Below the pieces are notes generated by a model. It did not search any database. It was not told the DNA's origin and worked only from the letters and a program-made list of their open reading frames with translations. A stretch of 64,000 nt of DNA, from positions 53,526-117,525 of the forward strand of contig NZ_JAFLNL010000012.1 of the NCBI RefSeq assembly GCF_017313785.1, read 5' to 3'. Numbering within the stretch: the first letter of the stretch is position 1; each line of letters starts with the position of its first letter. The DNA is from Flagellimonas aurea (GTDB taxonomy: Bacteria; Bacteroidota; Bacteroidia; Flavobacteriales; Flavobacteriaceae). Position numbers and translations under genes: made by a program. This document shows positions 53,420-61,010 of the stretch, piece after piece.

Positions 53420-53447
53420 CAAAACTAAAAAGTTCTCACATATCAAA
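53420..53447 (-). promoter_or_regulatory. Candidate promoter of the RHS toxin operon
   Basis: The minus strand reads TTTG, 16 bases, then TAGTTTTG, which matches the Bacteroidota -33 (TTG/TTTG) and -7 (TAnnTTTG) elements, although the spacing is at the short end. Transcription would start near 53413 and leave a leader of over 300 bases containing the hairpins at 53297-53316 and 53060-53084. I saw no better match closer to the gene. Confidence 0.4.
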
Positions 53448-53518
53448 AAAATAGGCTCGGTTCGGGACTTAAGTACCAAAACTTTAGTGTGATATTTAAA
53501 ATAGTAATGCCTTTAAGG

Positions 53519-53598
53519 AACCGTTTTTTGATTAAGTTCATTAACAAGAAAACTATAACCCTGTAAGGGTTAAATACTCAGAACCACCAAAAACGGTT
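53519..53598. repeat. Nested inverted repeat in the 53110-53832 intergenic stretch
   Basis: AACCGTTTTT (53519-53528) is perfectly complementary to AAAAACGGTT (53589-53598). Between them lies a second perfect stem, TAACCCT (53556-53562) and AGGGTTA (53566-53572), with a 3-base loop. The whole 80-base element could form a cruciform or a structured RNA. No coding frame is visible here. The 723-base stretch around it is AT-rich and otherwise holds only the promoter and leader hairpins described separately. Confidence 0.5.
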
Positions 53599-53832
53599 AA
53601 TTGAACCATCTTGGATTTAGTTATAATTAAATCTGCATCCATTACCTTATTAATGTTACCGTACTTACTTTTCTCCGTTTCGAAGGGTATAACGAACACT
53701 TTTTGCAAGAATATTTTAAAAATATGATGGAGAAATTTGGACTCGGGCCGGGATTCAATTGTAGTCTCAAATAAAATTTAAGACAAATTAGCTTAAAACA
53801 AGATTCGAAAGCATTCTTTTGTTAAAGTTTAG

Positions 53833-54240
53833 TTAAACCAGAGCCCCATTCGGTGGTACTATAAATTTAGTCCTCGAACACCCCCTAAAAACACTGAGTT
53901 TTTCCAATTCGGAAAATACCATCATCCCTTCCCCGAACAATTTTCCTTGGTTCGCGGCATTGAAGGGACAGACAACACATGCCCCTGATTTGGGCATCAA
54001 AGTTTTGTCCGTTACATCAAAACAGGCTTTGGTCAAATCATAGCTCCGACTTTCAATCATCCGTTTGATCCGATGCCCTTGATATTCTCCTTCAAGGCTT
54101 TCCAGCATCTTCTGTTGTTCCCCTGGCTCGAAAAGGGCCACTTCCACCCCAAGTGAAATGGTCATTTCCCCATTTCGGACATAGGCCTTGAACCCCCTCG
54201 ATCAACCCTGCCAGTTTGATGCGCTGCCGGACAATGTGAA
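53833..54240 (-). pseudogene. ParB/RepB/Spo0J-like partition protein, truncated and frameshifted
   Basis: From 54235 the minus strand encodes IVRQRIKLAGLIEG, the helix found in ParB proteins after the nuclease-like domain. Then the frame shifts near 54190 to FKAYVRNGEMTISLGVEVALF, as in ParB DNA-binding regions. The continuation from 54165 to 53833 includes RIKRMIESRSYDLTKACFDV and LMPKSGACVVCPFNAANQGKLF, the Cys-containing segment of ParB-like proteins from Bacteroidota mobile elements, and then loses similarity. The N-terminal domain (GERR and the rest) and the true C-terminus are missing. It is a remnant of a plasmid or conjugative element. Confidence 0.7.
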
Positions 54241-54476
54241 CTTGAAAGGAAGGATAACATATATTTTATTGTTTTTCTGGTATAGGGGATAGGTCTTTGC
54301 ATATATAGAATATGGAAAAAGGATTTGGTCAAGGAGATCAAATGAAAAAACAATCAATTTCCAACCTTATAAAGTAAAAATCTTCAGAATTCCCCCCAGT
54401 GGCCTTCATTAGCGCTTATATACATCAATGGAAATTGCGTCACAAAGCCATTTTTAGGAAAATCCCTACGTTTTTA

Positions 54477-54484
54477 TAAATTTG
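54477..54484 (+). promoter_or_regulatory. Candidate -7 box for the plus-strand gene group
   Basis: TAAATTTG matches TAnnTTTG and lies about 59 bases before the start of the lipoprotein gene at 54543. No clear TTG is found at the proper distance upstream. Confidence 0.4.
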
Positions 54485-54542
54485 AATACTATTTTTATCG
54501 TAATGCTCAAATTGTTCAAAGTATTTTTCTAAAAAAGCTAAA

Positions 54543-55193
54543 ATGAGAAACTTTCACTTTTTGATATTGATTGTATTGATAGTTGGTTGCCAAAGCAGTA
54601 AAAATATGCTATCAGCCGAATGGGTCAAACCAAACTATTCCTCAAGGACATTTGCTAAGCTAGCAGTGATTGTAGTTAGTAAGGATTATGAAATAAGACA
54701 GGAAGCAGAAAAAGCAATAGCCCATAATTTGACCAAGAATGGTCAAAATGCGGTCAAAGGGACTTCATTTTTACCCTTAAATTCCAGTGAGAGCGACTGG
54801 AAGCCTGAAAGTGTGGCCCAGAAATTAAAACAGAACCAAATAGATGGAGCCCTTGTCGTTGGATTGGTCAATACCAGAGATCGTCAAGTATACAAGCAAG
54901 GAGAGGACATTGTCTATCCCTCTGGATATGTAAGAGTGGGGAGAAACATTTATAGAACCTATGGTCAGGTCCAAACACCTGGCTACTATACCCATGAAAA
55001 AGAGTACATTATAGAATCCAACCTATACGATTTGGAACAGTCCTCCACCAATAAAAAGGATGCCTTGGTGTGGACAGGGCAATCAAGTGTGGGAAGCTAC
55101 CCATCACTGCGGCAAGCATCCAACTCCTATGGAAAAAGGTTGGTGCGCCATTTAATGGAAAACAATAGTATCCTTCTGACCAATTCGCAATGA
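54543..55193 (+). CDS. DUF4136-like lipoprotein
   Basis: A 216-residue lipoprotein: hydrophobic start and lipobox LIVGC (Cys16), then QSSKN. The mature domain starts TFAKLAVIVVSKDYEIRQEAEKAIAHNL, continues with a helix and VAQKLKQNQIDGALVVGLVN, then a Tyr-rich loop (YVRVGRNIYRTYGQVQTPGYY) and a strand-helix end (YIIESNLYDLE, ALVWTGQSSVG). This order, with an opening nucleotide-binding-like strand and an IDGALVVG strand, is that of DUF4136-type envelope lipoproteins. It resembles the protein at 58065 (MVVAKTSDGLAQRQLEDATVQQL, VDALLAYTF), so the two are probably distant paralogues. The function is unknown. Confidence 0.75.
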   Translation: MRNFHFLILIVLIVGCQSSKNMLSAEWVKPNYSSRTFAKLAVIVVSKDYEIRQEAEKAIAHNLTKNGQNAVKGTSFLPLNSSESDWKPESVAQKLKQNQIDGALVVGLVNTRDRQVYKQGEDIVYPSGYVRVGRNIYRTYGQVQTPGYYTHEKEYIIESNLYDLEQSSTNKKDALVWTGQSSVGSYPSLRQASNSYGKRLVRHLMENNSILLTNSQ

Positions 55194-55237
55194 TTGACAA
55201 TGAACCTAGACCTTCATGAACTTCCTATGGCCAACCG

Positions 55238-56407
55238 ATGATACTTAGATACGAATTGTTGGTCATTATTTCTTTTGGTGCTTTCCTTATAGGTGTTATA
55301 TGCGCATGGATTCTATTCTCATTCACCAAAAAAAGGAGGTTTTCCAATAATGTATTGGCATTTGGATTGCTCGGATTGGCAATGATCATTGTTGCTAACA
55401 CTTTGACCTATACCGATATTTATTTTCGTGTCCCACACCTATTCAGGAGTATTTTTTTTGTTCACTATTTGATACCGCCACTTTTTTACATTTATGTCAG
55501 GAGTATGGCGAATGGGGAAACGGGGTTTAGAAAGTATGATTGGCTATTTTTTGTCCCTGCGACACTTCATTTTATGGAGATGATCCCTTTTTATTTAACC
55601 GGGGCGGATGAGAAGCTGGACCTGATTCGCTCCCTCTTTCAATCCCCTACCAATCTGTTTGCGCATAGGGAAGGAATGCTGCCGCCTTTCACGCATCCTT
55701 TTTTGAAAACCTTTTTGGGATTGATCTACACCTATTTTTCCATAACAATATTATTAGGTGTTCACAATAATTTTGAAAATGGAACAATGACAAAGAAAAT
55801 GGGAATATGGCTCTGGGGATTGGTCATACAGCTTGGAACATTTTATTTATTGGCATTCATCATTTTTTGCTTCCCCTACTATTTTTCCAATTTTATCATT
55901 GTAGTTGATATTCTGATCATGGGCGTTCTGTTGTCCACTGCCTTGACCCTAATGTTCCATCCCTCGGTGTTATATGGAATGGGTTTGGATGTACAAAAAC
56001 AACAGGACAAGAATGGAAATACCTTTTCTTTGAGCAATGAACAGATGATTTGTTACGAACAGACCATAACTTCCTTTTTTAAGGATGAGCGTCCATTTTT
56101 GAACTGCGACTACAAAATCAACAAGCTATCCGAGGACATTGGTGTCCCAGTCCACCATATTTCTTATTTCATCAACTATACTTATGGACTGAGCTATTCC
56201 AATTTTATCAACAGGGCCCGTATTGATCATATTATCTCAATATATCAGGATGAGAAATACCGACAACTCACCTTGGAAGGGATTGCAAAGGAAGCTGGAT
56301 TCAATTCACGTAATACTTTTATTAGGGCCTTCAAGAAATATATAGGTGTGACCCCCTCCGAATATTTTCTTGGACAAGTTGAAAATAATGATTCCTCAAA
56401 TCCCTAA
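55238..56407 (+). CDS. Membrane-anchored AraC-family transcriptional regulator
   Basis: A 389-residue protein. Residues about 5-235 contain seven hydrophobic helices (for example LLVIISFGAFLIGVICAWIL and NFIIVVDILIMGVLLSTALT). The C-terminal 120 residues hold an AraC double helix-turn-helix: YKINKLSEDIGVPVHHISYF, SYSNFINRARIDHII, LTLEGIAKEAGFNSRNTFIR and AFKKYIGVTPSEYF. This 7TM-AraC design is common in Flavobacteriia and suggests that an envelope or membrane signal is passed directly to DNA. It is 44 bases downstream of the DUF4136-like gene and may regulate the following hydrolase genes. The target is not visible from sequence. Confidence 0.92.
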   Translation: MILRYELLVIISFGAFLIGVICAWILFSFTKKRRFSNNVLAFGLLGLAMIIVANTLTYTDIYFRVPHLFRSIFFVHYLIPPLFYIYVRSMANGETGFRKYDWLFFVPATLHFMEMIPFYLTGADEKLDLIRSLFQSPTNLFAHREGMLPPFTHPFLKTFLGLIYTYFSITILLGVHNNFENGTMTKKMGIWLWGLVIQLGTFYLLAFIIFCFPYYFSNFIIVVDILIMGVLLSTALTLMFHPSVLYGMGLDVQKQQDKNGNTFSLSNEQMICYEQTITSFFKDERPFLNCDYKINKLSEDIGVPVHHISYFINYTYGLSYSNFINRARIDHIISIYQDEKYRQLTLEGIAKEAGFNSRNTFIRAFKKYIGVTPSEYFLGQVENNDSSNP

Positions 56408-56475
56408 AACTGTTCCATTTTCTAAAATTGAACAAATTCTTACCACGGTTGGTGCCTGAATATTGGGCCAAAATC

Positions 56476-56483
56476 TAATTTTG
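56476..56483 (+). promoter_or_regulatory. Candidate -7 box before the M20 amidohydrolase
   Basis: TAATTTTG matches TAnnTTTG about 108 bases before the start of the amidohydrolase gene. A well-spaced -33 TTG is not obvious. Confidence 0.3.
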
Positions 56484-56590
56484 GAACAACGACGTTTTAT
56501 GTAGTTTGTTTCCCAAAGTAAGTTCGACACCAAATCCAATAGGGCGTTCCACATGCCAAGTCAAAGATGATTTACCTTAAATACCGAGCC

Positions 56591-57937
56591 ATGAAAACGA
56601 ATAAATACAGTTTATTTCCAACGCTACTCCTATTCTTTATCAATAGTTTGTATGCGCAAACCGACATCTCACAAATCATCGAAACTTCCATCGACAAGGA
56701 CCAAAGTCGATTGATAGAGATTTTCAAGGACATTCACCAGAATCCCGAACTGGGTTTTATGGAGACCCGCACCGCGGGCGTTGTGGAAAAGGAATTAATG
56801 TCACTTGGCTATGAGGTAAAGACAGGAATTGGCGAAACTGGTGTCGTCGGGATCCTGAAAAACGGAAACGGCCCCACGGTCATGTACCGGGCGGATATGG
56901 ATGCCAATGCCGTGAAAGAAACCACAGGGCTTCCTTATGCCAGCACGAAAGTTGTGAAGAGGGAAGATGGTTCGGAAACACCGGTCATGCATGCTTGTGG
57001 ACATGATGCCCATGTCACATGGATGTTGGGTGTTGCCAAACTTATGGCAGAACACAAAGAACTCTGGAAAGGCACTCTGATCATGGTAGGCCAACCGGCG
57101 GAAGAACCTATTCTGGGGGCAGAGGCCATGGTGAACGATGGGCTGTACACCACGCATGGCGTTCCCCAACCTGATTACTTATTTGGGTTACACACCGCAC
57201 CGGTCGGTGTCGGTCTAGTGGCTGCCGCAACTGGAGTCCGCATGGCAGGAACAGATCAAATTGATATCACATTTCACGGGGTGGGAGGCCATGGTTCCAT
57301 GCCCAACCTCACTAAGGATCCCGTTGTCATGGCTGCTTCGGCGGTCATGCAATACCAGGCCATTGTCAGTAGGGGAATCGACCCGAAGAATTCTGCGGTC
57401 ATCACAGTGGGGTCAATTCAAGCTGGAAGCGATAACAACGTCATTCCAGCTTCCTCTTTAGTCAAGGTGAATTTGCGCTGGTTCAACGAGCATGACCGGC
57501 AACTGTTGATAGAAGGGATCAAGCGTATCAATGAAGGCATTGCACATGCCTACAATATGCCCAAGGACAAATTTCCGGAAATGAAAATGAAAGGTTGGTC
57601 AACACCCTTGGACAATGATGTCGAATTGACCAAGACGGTCCAGAACGCACTTGAAGGCCTGGTCGGGGAAAAGAATATCCTAAAGGAAGATCGCCTGCCC
57701 TCCGTCATGGGGTCGGAGGATTTTCATCACTTGGTGGTACACAATAAAATCAAAAGATACTGTTATGCCCAGGTTGGGATTGCCCCACCAGAAATGTTCG
57801 AACAAGCACTTCAGGAAGGCAAAGTCTTTCCATTTGGTGCGCATAACGGGGACTTTCAAGTGGATCTCGATGCCATTCCCTTGGGAACAAAGGTAGGAGC
57901 TACAGGACTCTTGGCTATTTTCAAAGAATCAGAATAA
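56591..57937 (+). CDS. Secreted M20-family metallopeptidase/amidohydrolase
   Basis: A 448-residue enzyme from the ATG at 56591, which gives a signal peptide (SLFPTLLLFFINSLYAQ); the frame open 8 codons upstream adds nothing. The family signature is complete: ADMDA (Asp102/104), HACGHDAH (Cys136, His138), GQPAEEP (Glu171/172), FGLHTAP (His201) and MGSEDFHH near the C-terminus. The lid/dimerisation domain begins VRMAGTDQIDITFHGVGGHGSMP, as in aminoacylase and indole-acetyl-amino-acid hydrolase relatives. The HxCGHDxH pattern with Cys points to the aminoacylase/carboxypeptidase subgroup (Mn- or Zn-dependent). It probably removes N-acyl groups or cleaves amides in the periplasm; the substrate is not defined by sequence. 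Confidence 0.93.
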   Translation: MKTNKYSLFPTLLLFFINSLYAQTDISQIIETSIDKDQSRLIEIFKDIHQNPELGFMETRTAGVVEKELMSLGYEVKTGIGETGVVGILKNGNGPTVMYRADMDANAVKETTGLPYASTKVVKREDGSETPVMHACGHDAHVTWMLGVAKLMAEHKELWKGTLIMVGQPAEEPILGAEAMVNDGLYTTHGVPQPDYLFGLHTAPVGVGLVAAATGVRMAGTDQIDITFHGVGGHGSMPNLTKDPVVMAASAVMQYQAIVSRGIDPKNSAVITVGSIQAGSDNNVIPASSLVKVNLRWFNEHDRQLLIEGIKRINEGIAHAYNMPKDKFPEMKMKGWSTPLDNDVELTKTVQNALEGLVGEKNILKEDRLPSVMGSEDFHHLVVHNKIKRYCYAQVGIAPPEMFEQALQEGKVFPFGAHNGDFQVDLDAIPLGTKVGATGLLAIFKESE

Positions 57938-58064
57938 GCAAGCAATATACTAAACACTAACCATAACTATTTAAATCATATTCTTCTACTGCTTATAGTT
58001 TTAAGGACTAAATAGCAGTCATTGCTTGCACGCTACGCAGAAAAAGAATTCAAACCATGATCAA

Positions 58065-58682
58065 ATGAATTTACAAGAGAAAAATAATGCATGGCTTTAC
58101 CGAATATTACATCTAATTATGGTATTGGGTCCAATGCTCTGCTTTTCACAATCCGTATGGAAATCCCCCACCTACCAAAAAAGGAAATACCGAAAGGTAA
58201 TGGTAGTGGCCAAAACCTCTGATGGATTGGCACAACGACAACTGGAGGATGCCACCGTTCAACAATTAAAGGAAAATGGGATATCAGCAATTCCAGCTTA
58301 TGCCCATATTAAAAAAACTGATTATGCTTTGGAGGAAACCTTGAGGAAAAAAGTGGATGAATTAGAGGTAGATGCATTGCTGGCATATACGTTTGACCAC
58401 CCAAAGTCGGCATACAAAAGTTCTCCCTCCGTGGACGCCCGTGTTGGAGTGCCCGTCAAGATGGGAATTTTCAGGGGCTTTTTGGGCACCAGTGTCCCCT
58501 TGGCCGGAGAAACAAAAAACGTTGACAAAATCTCAGGTAAGGCCACTTGGTACACATGCACCAGTGATGAAATGCAATGGAGCCAATCGTTAAGTGGCAA
58601 ACTGAACAAGGATACCCAGAAGTTGGCGGAAGATTTTGCCCAAAAAACCATCAAAAGTATGGTCAAGCACAATTTGTTTTAA
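58065..58682 (+). CDS. Secreted DUF4136-like protein
   Basis: About 205 residues from the ATG at 58065 (MNLQEKNNAW); an upstream TTG is less likely. It has a signal peptide with a weak start (ILHLIMVLGPMLCFSQ) but no lipobox. The mature domain reads RKVMVVAKTSDGLAQRQLED, a helix (ATVQQLKENG), VDALLAYTFDHP and, near the end, a strand ending TWYTCTSDEMQWSQS. It resembles the lipoprotein at 54543 in its order of strands and helices. It is probably part of the same gene group; function unknown. Confidence 0.7.
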   Translation: MNLQEKNNAWLYRILHLIMVLGPMLCFSQSVWKSPTYQKRKYRKVMVVAKTSDGLAQRQLEDATVQQLKENGISAIPAYAHIKKTDYALEETLRKKVDELEVDALLAYTFDHPKSAYKSSPSVDARVGVPVKMGIFRGFLGTSVPLAGETKNVDKISGKATWYTCTSDEMQWSQSLSGKLNKDTQKLAEDFAQKTIKSMVKHNLF

Positions 58683-58729
58683 CCATGAACGAAGATTATC
58701 GACCAAACCTACCTCAATGTGATAGGCTA

Positions 58730-59299
58730 ATGAAAAAAGGATTTTTTCCCAGTCTGTATTTCATTGTTGCAAGCATTTTTTCATTGTTCAACTCTGAAAT
58801 AATTGGCCAAGAAAAAGATAACCAAGCCCAATTTAAAGTTCACCACACCTTGGGCGCGGTATTGAGCCATACCCAAATTAGCCAAGGTATCCAGCAAGAT
58901 GGGGAACGAAAGTGGTTGGCACTGCCCTCCTTGGGAATTAACTATAACTATATGTTCAATCCAAAATGGAGTATGGGACTGCACAATGATATTGTCATTG
59001 AAGATTATCAAGTGGAGAACCATTTAAGAAGTGGCGGAGGTGACCGGGTCTTGGAAAGGTCATACCCTATTGCAAGTGCTTTGGTGGCAGGGTATAAACC
59101 AGAAAAAAGTATCAGTTATATCCTAGGCATAGGTGGGGAATTTGCCCAATCGGCAAGTTTCTTTATGGTCAGAATTGGATTGGAATACGGTTTTCATATC
59201 GACACGAAATGGGAATTGAGCATAAATTTGATCAACGATTTGAAAGTAAATGGGTATAACTCATTTTCTTACGGTCTTGGGGTTACAAGAATACTTTGA
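58730..59299 (+). CDS. Outer-membrane beta-barrel candidate
   Basis: About 189 residues from the ATG at 58730 (MKKGFFPSLYF), chosen because it gives a typical signal peptide (ending SEIIGQ). An ATG at 58685, two bases after the previous stop, is possible. The mature part has short amphipathic beta-strands: FKVHHTLGAVLSHTQIS, WLALPSLGINYNYMF, WSMGLHNDIVIEDY, SALVAGYKPEKSISYILGIG, SFFMVRIGLEYGFHI, WELSINLINDLKV and SFSYGLGVTRIL. The aromatic residues near strand ends and the final Tyr-Gly-Leu-Gly strand are typical of 8-stranded outer-membrane barrels. I do not recognise a specific family. It lies between two envelope protein genes. Confidence 0.75.
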   Translation: MKKGFFPSLYFIVASIFSLFNSEIIGQEKDNQAQFKVHHTLGAVLSHTQISQGIQQDGERKWLALPSLGINYNYMFNPKWSMGLHNDIVIEDYQVENHLRSGGGDRVLERSYPIASALVAGYKPEKSISYILGIGGEFAQSASFFMVRIGLEYGFHIDTKWELSINLINDLKVNGYNSFSYGLGVTRIL

Positions 59300-59318
59300 C
59301 CTCTTAAATATATGAACT

Positions 59319-59783
59319 ATGAAAGCCTTATCTATTTATCTCACGCTCATGGTACTGATGTCCATGTCCTGTAAAAGTCATCAGAATACAATTGGCAATT
59401 CATCAAAAACAAAAGAGACCACTATGGATGATGGCATTACCGAAAAATACTGGAAATTGATCGAGCTCAATGGCCAATCGGTTGAAACACGGGAAAACCG
59501 AAAAGAGATCCATATGATATTAAAGGACAGGGATAGCCTTGTCACTGGATTTGGGGGCTGTAACAGTTTGAGTGGGACCTATGCCTTGAACAAGGCCCAG
59601 AGCAGGTTAAATTTCTCAGGAATAAGAGCCACCTTAATGGCTTGTGAGGACATGGAAACCGAGCAAAGGTTTCACGCAATGCTTTTGAAAATTGACAACT
59701 ATACCTTAAAAAAAGACACCTTATCATTGAACAGGGCCAGAATGGCTCCATTGGCCAAGTTCAAGGTTGTATACTTAAAATAG
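59319..59783 (+). CDS. META domain lipoprotein
   Basis: A 154-residue lipoprotein with lipobox MSMSC (Cys18). The META/DUF306 domain follows: KYWKLIELNGQSVE, IHMILKDRDSLVTGFGGCNSLSGTY, LNFSGIRATLMACEDMETE, RFHAMLLKIDNY and FKVVYLK. FGGCNxLxGxY and TLMACxD are the family's signature. META domains occur in HslJ and related envelope stress or motility-linked proteins; the exact role is unknown. It follows the barrel gene by 20 bases and precedes the next lipoprotein gene by 5, so they are probably one transcript. Confidence 0.92.
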   Translation: MKALSIYLTLMVLMSMSCKSHQNTIGNSSKTKETTMDDGITEKYWKLIELNGQSVETRENRKEIHMILKDRDSLVTGFGGCNSLSGTYALNKAQSRLNFSGIRATLMACEDMETEQRFHAMLLKIDNYTLKKDTLSLNRARMAPLAKFKVVYLK

Positions 59784-59787
59784 TTCA

Positions 59788-60963
59788 ATGCCACAAAACC
59801 AATACAATATGTATTTGAAACCGATCAAAACCACATATGCAATCCTCAGTACGGCACTTGTTGTACTAATGCTGGGTTCCTGCTCATTAGTCCGTATCGA
59901 AAGTGAACAGGAGCCATTAACGGTAAAGGCATTGAATACTAGACTGATGACCCAAGACTTTGTCGGGGAAGCGATGGAGGTCACACAAAAAACAGCTGAT
60001 ACCATACTAAAAGACAAGCCCTCTCCGGAGACCCAAAAATTACTTTTGCTATGGAAAATAAACACGGCAAAGCAACTTAAGGTCCACGGTTTTCAGGCAG
60101 CACCTGAGGTTGCATTATTGGATGTATGGACCTATATGATCAGAACCAAATATTTTTTTGCTGCTCCCAAACCTGATTATATGTCCGATACGACTTATCA
60201 AACCCTACAAAATACAACAACTGCAAACGCCAATAAAATAAGTAAGATTGCGCAGAGTGTCCACAGCAAAAAGGATTTCGAAAAATTGGCATTGTTCGTT
60301 GAGGAACAGGCAAGAACAAATCCCATTACTAGCTACGATTTTGAGACCATTTCATCGGTCAAAGAGGATTATTTAAAACTGACCGAAACCCCGGATAGTT
60401 TGTCGGTGCGAACGGTCGGCACCTTGTCCGAAGTGGTCTCAGATTTGGGAAGCAAACTGAGTTATGGCAGTGAGCTCACCAGAAAACAGTTGCAATGGGA
60501 GACTCTTTTATACCTAAAGGAAAAGGGGTTGGATACCTTGGATATGCAAAAAAAATTGCAGGAGTTTCAGGATCAAACACATCGTTTGATCACGATAGCG
60601 GAAAATTCACCACAACTCTTGGACAGTGCCCTAATCAATTTTCGGAATCAGATCGACCCTATATTCATAGGTTTGGAAAGGGGAATTACATCTTCCATGA
60701 TCGCCCTGTCCAACGAATTTTCCGAGATAGACCTTTTATTGGAGCGGGAACGGTTGGCATTGGACTCCATACTTCAGCGCGAGCGAAAGATCATTACTGA
60801 GGAAGCGCATTTGCTCATGGATTCCGGTATAAAAAATACCATGGAAGAGTTACGGAAAACCATACGGACCCTTACCGTTTTGGCCATCTTTTTGATCATC
60901 GTAATCCTTGGGCTTCCCTTTTATGCCGGTTATTTATTGGGTAAAAAGAAAAATGTAGCTTAA
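59788..60963 (+). CDS. Lipoprotein with C-terminal membrane segment, unknown family
   Basis: A 391-residue protein. The start shows a lipobox-like LMLGSC (Cys32) after a hydrophobic segment; an ATG at 59809 is an alternative start. The body is almost entirely helical (for example NKISKIAQSVHSKKDFEKLA, SLSVRTVGTLSEVVSDLG, and a long coiled coil at about 260-345). A hydrophobic segment near the C-terminus (LTVLAIFLIIVILGLPFYAGYLL) is followed by a basic tail, typical of an inner-membrane helix. A protein that is both acylated and membrane-spanning could bridge the periplasm. I recognise no family. Confidence 0.7.
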   Translation: MPQNQYNMYLKPIKTTYAILSTALVVLMLGSCSLVRIESEQEPLTVKALNTRLMTQDFVGEAMEVTQKTADTILKDKPSPETQKLLLLWKINTAKQLKVHGFQAAPEVALLDVWTYMIRTKYFFAAPKPDYMSDTTYQTLQNTTTANANKISKIAQSVHSKKDFEKLALFVEEQARTNPITSYDFETISSVKEDYLKLTETPDSLSVRTVGTLSEVVSDLGSKLSYGSELTRKQLQWETLLYLKEKGLDTLDMQKKLQEFQDQTHRLITIAENSPQLLDSALINFRNQIDPIFIGLERGITSSMIALSNEFSEIDLLLERERLALDSILQRERKIITEEAHLLMDSGIKNTMEELRKTIRTLTVLAIFLIIVILGLPFYAGYLLGKKKNVA

Positions 60964-61010
60964 GACAAGCAATGGATATCTCACAAAAAATAAACCAAGA
61001 AAGCTAAATC

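Noticed and set aside
54162..54353. 63-codon minus frame upstream of the ParB remnant
   Set aside because: It does not encode the ParB helix, which is in another frame, and has no recognisable content.
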